A stretch of 64,000 nucleotides of DNA from Ruania alkalisoli. GTDB taxonomy: Bacteria; Actinomycetota; Actinomycetes; Actinomycetales; Beutenbergiaceae. Both the position numbers and the translations under genes were made by a program. Below are positions 58,191 through 64,000 of this stretch, in pieces. Where the stretch lies: contig NZ_CP063169.1 of the NCBI RefSeq assembly GCF_014960965.1, positions 3,071,581 to 3,135,580 on the forward strand. Reading direction: 5' to 3'. Each line of letters opens with the position of its first letter. The stretch's first letter is position 1. The notes beneath the pieces are model-generated. The model was not told the DNA's origin. It did no database searches and saw only the letters and a program-made list of their open reading frames with translations.

Positions 58191-59622
58191 CGTCATCCTC
58201 TTGCCCCTCCCGCACCACGGCGAGCACCCCATCAGTGATCTTCGCCAGAATGTCCTCGTCATGGGCCTCGACGTTCAACCGCAGCAACGGTTCAGTGTTG
58301 GAGGAGCGCAGGTTGAACCACCAGCGTGGCGCGGCGTCCCAGTGACTGAACGTGACGCCGTCGAACTCCTCAACGGCCACCACACCCGAGGCGATGTCGT
58401 CCGCGAAGGCGTCCCGGACACGCTGGAGCGCGGCGTCTGGATCGCTCACGCGGGAGTTGATCTCGCCCGAGGAGTAGTACGGGGTGTAGATCTCCGACAG
58501 CTCCGAGAGTGTCGCAGAGCTGGAGCCAAGCGCCTGCAGCACGTGCATCGCCGCCAGCATCCCGGTGTCGGCGAACCAGAAGTCGCGGAAGTAGTAGTGG
58601 GCGCTGTGCTCGCCCCCGAACACGGCCTGTTCCTCGGCCATCTGCGCCTTGATGAAGGAGTGCCCCACCCTGGTGCGGACGGCGCGCCCACCGGCTGCCT
58701 CGATCAGCTCCGGCACCGCTCGCGAAGTGATGAGATTGTGGATCACGGTGGCTTCGCGTCCGGCTGCCTTCTCCTTCTCGAGCTCACGCAGACCGACGAG
58801 AGCCGTCACCGCAGACGGGTTCACGGCCACGCCTCGTTCGTCGATCACGAAGCACCGGTCAGCATCACCGTCGAAGGCGAGGCCGATGTCGGCCTGTTCG
58901 GCGATCACGGCCGTCTGCAGATCGATGAGGTTGTCCGGATCGAGCGGGTTCGCCTCGTGGTTGGGGAAGGTCCCGTCGAGCTCGAAGTACATCGGCACGA
59001 TCTCCAGGCCCAGATCGGGCAGCCCGGCCTCGGTGCCGAGTACTGCGCCGGCTGTCAGGCCCGCCATCCCATTGCCGGCATCGATGACCACCTTCAACGG
59101 GCGCTGCCCGTCCAACCCGACGAGAGATCGCAGATGCTGGGCGTAGTCGGCGAGAGTGTCCTCGGTGCGGATCTCACCGTGCCGCTCGGCGGCGGGGATT
59201 CCCTCGTCCAGGTACTGCTCGGCGAGATGCTGCACCTGCTCCAGGCCCGCCCCACGACCGACGGGCCGCGCACCCGGGTGACACATCTTGATGCCGTTGT
59301 ACTGGGCGGGGTTGTGGCTGGCGGTGAACATCGCCCCCGCGATACCACGCGACCCGGAGACGTAGTAGAGCCCATCTGTCGAGCACAGACCGATCATCAC
59401 CACGTCAACGCCGCGCCACGCAGCACCTTCGGCAAATGCCGCGGCCAACCCGGGCGAGGAGTCACGCATGTCGTGACCGACAGCGACCAAGGTGGCGCCA
59501 TCGGGCGCTGCGGCCACGTCGGCGAACGCGGCACCCAGCGCTTGGGCGCACTCCTCGTCCAGCTCGTCGGGGACGACGCCACGCACGTCGTAGGCTTTGA
59601 CGATCGCACTCAGGTCAGACAC
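58183..59622 (-). CDS. manB: Phosphomannomutase/phosphoglucomutase
   Basis: A 479-residue alpha-D-phosphohexomutase converting mannose 6-phosphate to mannose 1-phosphate (and possibly the glucose forms). This feeds GDP-mannose and cell-envelope sugars. The phosphoserine loop is FTASHNPAQYNGIKMC, the metal-binding loop is LAFDGDADRCF, the sugar-ring loop is FGGEHSAHYYFRD and the phosphate-binding loop is RSSNTEPLLRLN. Lies between the DUF3499 gene (47 bp upstream) and Trm112, matching the conserved order around mycobacterial Rv3257c-Rv3259. Confidence 0.95.
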   Translation of the reverse strand: MSDLSAIVKAYDVRGVVPDELDEECAQALGAAFADVAAAPDGATLVAVGHDMRDSSPGLAAAFAEGAAWRGVDVVMIGLCSTDGLYYVSGSRGIAGAMFTASHNPAQYNGIKMCHPGARPVGRGAGLEQVQHLAEQYLDEGIPAAERHGEIRTEDTLADYAQHLRSLVGLDGQRPLKVVIDAGNGMAGLTAGAVLGTEAGLPDLGLEIVPMYFELDGTFPNHEANPLDPDNLIDLQTAVIAEQADIGLAFDGDADRCFVIDERGVAVNPSAVTALVGLRELEKEKAAGREATVIHNLITSRAVPELIEAAGGRAVRTRVGHSFIKAQMAEEQAVFGGEHSAHYYFRDFWFADTGMLAAMHVLQALGSSSATLSELSEIYTPYYSSGEINSRVSDPDAALQRVRDAFADDIASGVVAVEEFDGVTFSHWDAAPRWWFNLRSSNTEPLLRLNVEAHDEDILAKITDGVLAVVREGQEDDDE

Positions 59623-59669
59623 TCCAGGAGCCTATCGCCTGCACTGTCTGGGGCCGAATCGCGCGCCCG

Positions 59670-60077
59670 TCAGTCTTCCTCGCCCCGGATCACCCGCAGA
59701 TGTCCTCGCCGCCCGGCATCGGGAGCCGGTCGTGACTGCGTCACTGGAGCCGGCACCACCGGCCCCCGCGCCGCCGGAACGCTGCTCGGCGGAGGTGTAC
59801 GGGAGGCCTCGCGCACCGCATCGGCGAGCGCGAGCAGATCGTCCGAACTAGGCGGGGCGGGCTCGAACTCGGTGGCCAGGCGCACCACGTCCCATCCGCG
59901 GGGCACGGTGAGACGTTCGGCGTGATGGGCACACAGGTCGTAGGTGTGCGGTTCGGCGTGGGTGGCCAGCGGGCCGAGCACCGCGGTGGAGTCCGAGTAC
60001 ACGTAGGTGAGCGTGGCCACGGCTGGCTCCGTACACGCTGAACGGCTGCACCCTCGGGTCGGTCTCACAGGTGCCAC
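59670..60077 (-). CDS. DUF3499 family protein
   Basis: A 135-residue protein conserved next to manB in actinobacteria (Rv3258c relatives). The conserved N-terminus RGCSRSACTEPAVATLTYVY, followed by DSTAVLGPLA and YDLCAHHAERLTVPRGWDV, has cysteines and histidines spaced as in a small zinc-binding domain. A Pro-rich tail follows. GTG at 60077 has GGGAAGG just upstream; GTG 60068 is an alternative. Divergent from the metallopeptidase-like gene, with about 65 bp between starts. The biochemical role is unknown. Confidence 0.85.
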   Translation of the reverse strand: MAPVRPTRGCSRSACTEPAVATLTYVYSDSTAVLGPLATHAEPHTYDLCAHHAERLTVPRGWDVVRLATEFEPAPPSSDDLLALADAVREASRTPPPSSVPAARGPVVPAPVTQSRPAPDAGRRGHLRVIRGEED

Positions 60078-60142
60078 GTTACCTTCCCGTAGGTGCCTGT
60101 CTGCAGCGGGCCACGCCGAGCGGGATCTGGCAGGCTGGGGTC

Positions 60143-60607
60143 GTGTCCTCCACCTTCCGCCCACTGGTTCCGCACGGGTCTGCCTACGCGAGCCCTCCCC
60201 GGCGGCGAGACCGGCACGGGCGCGGTATGCGGGGCCCGCTGATCCCGCCCGCACTGCCCGGCTGGCGCACCCGTTCGCAGCGCTTCGACGAGTCCGTGCT
60301 CATGACCCTCGAACATGTCGAACGCAATCTGGGCAACGAGCTGGACGGCCTGGAGGTTGGGGTCGAGGAGGTTCCCCCGAGTGCGCCCGCCCCCTGGGAG
60401 GTGGGGGCAGTGCCGCTCGGCCGGTACTTCCCGGCCGACTCTGCCGCGGGCCTCCCGCACCGGATCGTCGTCTACCGGCGTCCCGTGGTCGCCCGGGTGG
60501 AGGACGAGGTCGAGCTTGCCTCTCTGGTGCGGGATGTGTTGGTCGAGCAGATCGCCCACATGCTCAGCCGCAACCCGGAGGACGTCGACCCGGACTACCG
60601 GGCGTGA
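60143..60607 (+). CDS. Metallopeptidase-like family protein, degenerate zinc motif
   Basis: A 154-residue protein of the small metallopeptidase family placed beside DUF3499/manB. Family features are RSQRFDESVLMTLEHVERNL, VVYRRPVVARVEDEVELASL and VLVEQIAHMLSRNPEDVDPD. The expected HExxH zinc motif is not intact: the region reads VEQIAH, with no first histidine, so catalysis is doubtful. The start is set at GTG 60143; an ATG at 60071 would overlap the start region of the divergent gene. Ends four bases from the converging DUF5719 gene. Confidence 0.8.
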   Translation: MSSTFRPLVPHGSAYASPPRRRDRHGRGMRGPLIPPALPGWRTRSQRFDESVLMTLEHVERNLGNELDGLEVGVEEVPPSAPAPWEVGAVPLGRYFPADSAAGLPHRIVVYRRPVVARVEDEVELASLVRDVLVEQIAHMLSRNPEDVDPDYRA

Positions 60608-60611
60608 GGCC

Positions 60612-62135
60612 TCAGTTCGTGCCGACGTGGACCGTGACGCTCTGATCGGAGTGCGCATCGGGCGTCATCGGCAACACGCCCACCATGGTGCCCTGGTCTG
60701 TGGTGGCGCTCAACGTGGCCGTCGCGAGCACCTGAGTACCGGTGACCTCGACGGCGACCGCCCCGTTCACGTCCAGATCACCCAGACCCGAGGTACTGCT
60801 GGCTGGGATTCTGATCTCGACGGGGGCTGACCGTTGCCCGTCTGCGTCGACCGTGTGCACAGTGACCGTCTGATCCTCCGCGCCCGGGTTGGTCAGTGCG
60901 AGAGCCACCTCGTCGACGAGCGCGCCGTCGGCGGGGAGCGCGAGGAGCCCGTGATCTGCGGGGTCGGTGGCGGGTAGCCAGGCTCGCTCGGCCAGACTCT
61001 GATCGGGGTCCAGTTCGCTCGGACCGCCTTGCCTCACGATCAACGCACCCCCGGTGACCGGCTGGTCGCTGGTGATCCGCAGCGCGGCCGTTCCCTCGTC
61101 GATGCCGTCGAGTGCAATGTCGACCACAGTGCCGGGCTCGATCACCAGCGCGTCGGTTCCGGAGAGGGTGCTCGCCCCCTCGGTGAGTACGTCGATCGAA
61201 ACCTCGGCCCGCTCCTCCCCCGGGTTCAGCAAGCGCAGCATCGCCGTCCCGGCGTCAGCGAGCACCGGGATCGGGCCCACATGCAACTCCGTACTCGGGT
61301 CCGCAGCCGCCGTGATCACGTCACTTCCCTGCGAGACCAGGCCATCGAGGACGGTCTCCTGGATCGAGGCGGTGAATCGCCCGCCCTCGCTGCTCACGTG
61401 CACTCCGAGGCGCGGTTCCAGCGTCACGGCCTCCAGCAGCACGCTGCTGACACCTCCGGGTTCGAGGGCCAGCGTCACCGGATCGACGGGACCGACACTC
61501 CCCCACGCCTGCACGGTCACGGTCGCGGCCGTCTCGCCCGGGTTGGTCAGCGTTAGCCGCGCGCTGGAACCGAGTTCGGTCTGCCCTCCCACCAGCCAGG
61601 CCGAGGACGTCGGCGCGGTGCATGGCGCCGCAGTCAGCCCGCGCAGGTCACCGGTGTCAGTCCGGGAGAGGGATGCACCAGCGGCAAAGGCGGTTTCTTG
61701 GCCAGATGGCTCGGCCTGCAGCTGTAGCGGCTCCGGGTCCTCGGTGTTCAGGAGGCGAAGCGAACCCACCACCGGGATGGCGTTGCCGTCGGTGCCGATG
61801 CTCCCGCCCGTCGCTGGTTCAGGTTCGGCGCCATCGCGGCCAAGTACCACCCCGAGGTCGGCGAGTGCGGTCTCGCCGGTGGTGTCGAACTGGTCGTCGT
61901 AGTCGAGGTCGCCGCCGTCACCGGTGGGGAGGACGGGGGCCGGCGGGCAGACGAGAGTCAGGGGTGCCGCACCCACATCGATCTGCGTGGGTTCGATGGC
62001 CCCCTGTGATGCCGGCGGCCGCCAGCTCGCAGCGAGGGCGAGGCCGGCGGCGAGCGCCAGGACGAAGACGGCGGTGATCAGCCGGCCGATACCGGAGAGG
62101 ACGCGACGCAGGCGGGACACTGGTGAGCCGGTCAT
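60612..62135 (-). CDS. DUF5719 family envelope protein
   Basis: A 507-residue membrane-anchored extracytoplasmic protein: one N-terminal helix (LITAVFVLALAAGLALAA) followed by beta-rich repeats such as TLTNPGETAATVTVQAWGSVG and LNPGEERAEVSIDVL. It matches the DUF5719 family, which is found downstream of a large glycosyltransferase gene in actinobacteria. ATG at 62135 overlaps the glycosyltransferase stop (ATGA), and GAGGGGAGGA stands upstream. The function is unknown; location suggests a helper in envelope glycan export or assembly. Confidence 0.87.
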   Translation of the reverse strand: MTGSPVSRLRRVLSGIGRLITAVFVLALAAGLALAASWRPPASQGAIEPTQIDVGAAPLTLVCPPAPVLPTGDGGDLDYDDQFDTTGETALADLGVVLGRDGAEPEPATGGSIGTDGNAIPVVGSLRLLNTEDPEPLQLQAEPSGQETAFAAGASLSRTDTGDLRGLTAAPCTAPTSSAWLVGGQTELGSSARLTLTNPGETAATVTVQAWGSVGPVDPVTLALEPGGVSSVLLEAVTLEPRLGVHVSSEGGRFTASIQETVLDGLVSQGSDVITAAADPSTELHVGPIPVLADAGTAMLRLLNPGEERAEVSIDVLTEGASTLSGTDALVIEPGTVVDIALDGIDEGTAALRITSDQPVTGGALIVRQGGPSELDPDQSLAERAWLPATDPADHGLLALPADGALVDEVALALTNPGAEDQTVTVHTVDADGQRSAPVEIRIPASSTSGLGDLDVNGAVAVEVTGTQVLATATLSATTDQGTMVGVLPMTPDAHSDQSVTVHVGTN

Positions 62136-64000
62136 CCGTCCTCCCCTCGACGGCGACGGGTCGGCAGCGCGAGCAGGGCCGTGAGTCCGAAGACGGCGAG
62201 CGCCAGGATCTGCCACGGCAGATGCCAGGTGGGCTGGTAGGCGACCACCAGCTCCCCACGAGCCCCGTCCGGTATCGCGAATGCCTGCCGCCAGTCGGAC
62301 TCGATGGAGCGCAACGGAGTTCCGCCGAGCCAGGCGCGCCAGGAGGGATCGGCGCGTTCGGCGAGGACCACTGCCCGGTCGGTGCCGTCGGCGCTGATCG
62401 GCCCACCGATCGACCCCCCCGTGGAGGGAACGTTCGCCACCAGAGCGCCGTCCCCGTCGAGGATCTGCGCACGGGCGATATCGGCGTCAGTGGCCTCCTG
62501 CGAGGCACGCACCCGCCAGATCACACCGGACGTGTTCTCCGTGACCCGGTCCAGCCCGGCCACGGAGTCCAGCAGGGGAATGAGCCGGCCCCGGGCAGCC
62601 GTGTCGAGTGGCGCACGGGTAACGTTGGACGTCGCCGGCACCACGATCACGGCGATCGCATGCTCGGCCAGCGTGCTGGCTGCTTCCGTGGCGGTGCCCT
62701 GCGTCAACTCAGCCACCACGGTCGCTACCTCGTGCGTGGCAGCGTCACTCTCGCCTTCGAGTGCGGCCTGCCACCGTCGCAGGTCTGTCACGGTCGAGCT
62801 CTCGGTGAGCTGGGGGCCGCTACTGCGCCAGATCTGGGCATCGACCCCGTCGGCGGTGGGTGTCAGCGCGAGGACGCGGGCCCGCTGCGCCGAGCCCTGC
62901 AGTTCCTGAGCGAGTGCTGGCACCGGTGCGGCTCCCCTGCCGTGCACGAGCATGGTCTGGTTCTCGACCTGGCCGTCCCGTTCGGCGATCACGCGTGCGC
63001 TGTGGGTCACGCCCGTGGTCACCAGAGCGAGAGTGATGGCGATGGTGCCGACGGCGGCGCTCACCTGCCGCCATCCAAAGCTGGCTCCCGAGAGGGCACC
63101 ACGCAGGCCGTCCACACCGCACACCGCGGCGATCAGCAGCCCTGCCAAGGTTAGGGAGGTTCCCGGTCCGGCCCAGCCATGAACCTCGGCAATCTCACCC
63201 GAGGTGTTGCGTCCGAGCGCGACGGCGACTCGTACGGAGACCTCCGCGGTCACCAAGCCCACGCTCACCAGCAGCCATCCCAGGCGCACCGGGCGGGACC
63301 GGCCCGCACCTCGCAGCAGGGCTAGAAGGGCGACGACGGCCAGGACGCCCGTCGTCGCCATCGGCACGTAGGCAGCTACATCATTGGCCAGGAAGGGAGC
63401 CGACGCCGGCTCCTGGGGCCAGGCAAGCAGCCGGAGCCATGCTGGACCGGCGTCGCTGGCCAGGCCCGGACCGGGGTCGGCCAGCAACACGCGCCACGAC
63501 TGCGCGTTCCCGAGGGCATGCACGCCGAGCGGCAGCATCAACGTCACCGCTGGGAGGAGAACCAGGACGAGCCGTCCCCGGCCCACAGGGAGCCGTCGGC
63601 GCCGCCCGAGCACCAGAGCGAGCACGATCGCCGCCAGCACGCCGGCACCGAGCAGAACGGGGGCACCGGCGACCACCACGGCGAAAGCCAGCCCGGCCGC
63701 GGCCGCGGCACCCAGAGATCCCGCCCGGGAGACGCGCGAGACGACAGTGGCGCTGGGCACCTCCTCCGAGGGCTCCGTGCGTGGGCGCGGCTCGGGCCGG
63801 CGCACGTCATCGGCGTCGGCCTCATCATCGCCGACCTCGGCCAGTGCCGCCAGACGTGCCCGCTTCGCCTCCCGGGCACTGACACCTCGGGCCGCCCGCG
63901 CACGCGGCAGCCGCTGCGCTCCCACCATGCCGGAGATGATGACGTCGCGCCGGTCGAGTCCGAGCGAGCGGACCACGGCCAGCAGCACCAGCGGGAGCAT
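62132..64000 (-). CDS. Membrane glycosyltransferase, C-terminal part (5' end outside window)
   Basis: The last 622 residues of a large polytopic protein, open to the window edge. At least nine transmembrane helices are visible, for example GLAFAVVVAGAPVLLGAGVLAAIVLALVLG and VLAVVALLALL, then an extracytoplasmic domain and a final helix before a basic tail (PTRRRRGEDG). Gene order with DUF5719 suggests the glycosyltransferase family 2 protein usually found here, whose catalytic domain would be N-terminal and off the window. That identity rests on context; no glycosyltransferase motif is visible in this part. Confidence 0.7.
   Translation of the reverse strand: MLPLVLLAVVRSLGLDRRDVIISGMVGAQRLPRARAARGVSAREAKRARLAALAEVGDDEADADDVRRPEPRPRTEPSEEVPSATVVSRVSRAGSLGAAAAAGLAFAVVVAGAPVLLGAGVLAAIVLALVLGRRRRLPVGRGRLVLVLLPAVTLMLPLGVHALGNAQSWRVLLADPGPGLASDAGPAWLRLLAWPQEPASAPFLANDVAAYVPMATTGVLAVVALLALLRGAGRSRPVRLGWLLVSVGLVTAEVSVRVAVALGRNTSGEIAEVHGWAGPGTSLTLAGLLIAAVCGVDGLRGALSGASFGWRQVSAAVGTIAITLALVTTGVTHSARVIAERDGQVENQTMLVHGRGAAPVPALAQELQGSAQRARVLALTPTADGVDAQIWRSSGPQLTESSTVTDLRRWQAALEGESDAATHEVATVVAELTQGTATEAASTLAEHAIAVIVVPATSNVTRAPLDTAARGRLIPLLDSVAGLDRVTENTSGVIWRVRASQEATDADIARAQILDGDGALVANVPSTGGSIGGPISADGTDRAVVLAERADPSWRAWLGGTPLRSIESDWRQAFAIPDGARGELVVAYQPTWHLPWQILALAVFGLTALLALPTRRRRGEDG

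Overview
The window is dense, high-GC DNA with frequent GTG starts and many ATGA/GTGA stop-start overlaps. Its gene neighbourhoods point to an actinobacterium of the order Micrococcales. The evidence is an mtrA-mtrB-lpqB-comF-hpf run, a DUF4129/DUF4350/MoxR/DUF58 envelope cluster, a ManB-Trm112-DUF3499-metallopeptidase-DUF5719-glycosyltransferase block, an IdeR/DtxR-type iron box and LPXTG wall-anchored proteins. A Ruania/Georgenia-like relative is my guess; the family cannot be fixed from the sequence alone.

Layout. (1) 1-7.7 kb, minus strand: a catabolic locus with two type I sulfatases, a regulator, a secreted beta-propeller protein and a DapA-like aldolase. (2) 7.9-10.7 kb: an Rpn-family nuclease with a likely internal start, a YcaQ-type DNA glycosylase and a 51-bp intergenic tandem array. 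(3) 10.7-22.6 kb: hpf, comF, lpqB, mtrB and mtrA on the minus strand, divergent from a five-gene envelope cluster ending in MoxR and DUF58. (4) 22.7-41.3 kb: a surface-protein and regulator region. It holds two giant sortase substrates (the first broken by a 1-nt frameshift), three related TetR regulators, a single-chain ECF sigma/anti-sigma/surface-sensor protein, SpoIIM and RDD membrane proteins, and an XRE-type regulator. (5) 41.6-48.3 kb: an acyltransferase, a four-gene siderophore ABC importer behind an iron box, and NhaA. (6) 48.3-53 kb: ahcY, a hipBA toxin-antitoxin pair and an MFS transporter. (7) 53.3-57.8 kb: an acyltransferase-SGNH fusion, a MalY-like aminotransferase and a UDP-glucose dehydrogenase. 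(8) 58-64 kb: the conserved manB block and the end of a large membrane glycosyltransferase that leaves the window.

How they fit together. Region 1 looks like uptake and desulfation of a sulfated glycan. Regions 3, 7 and 8 are housekeeping envelope functions. Region 4 is the most unusual: two wall-anchored repeat proteins are interleaved with several regulators and a predicted membrane-tethered sigma factor with an outside Ig-like domain, and no sortase lies nearby. I see no tRNA, rRNA, CRISPR array, insertion sequence or prophage in the window.
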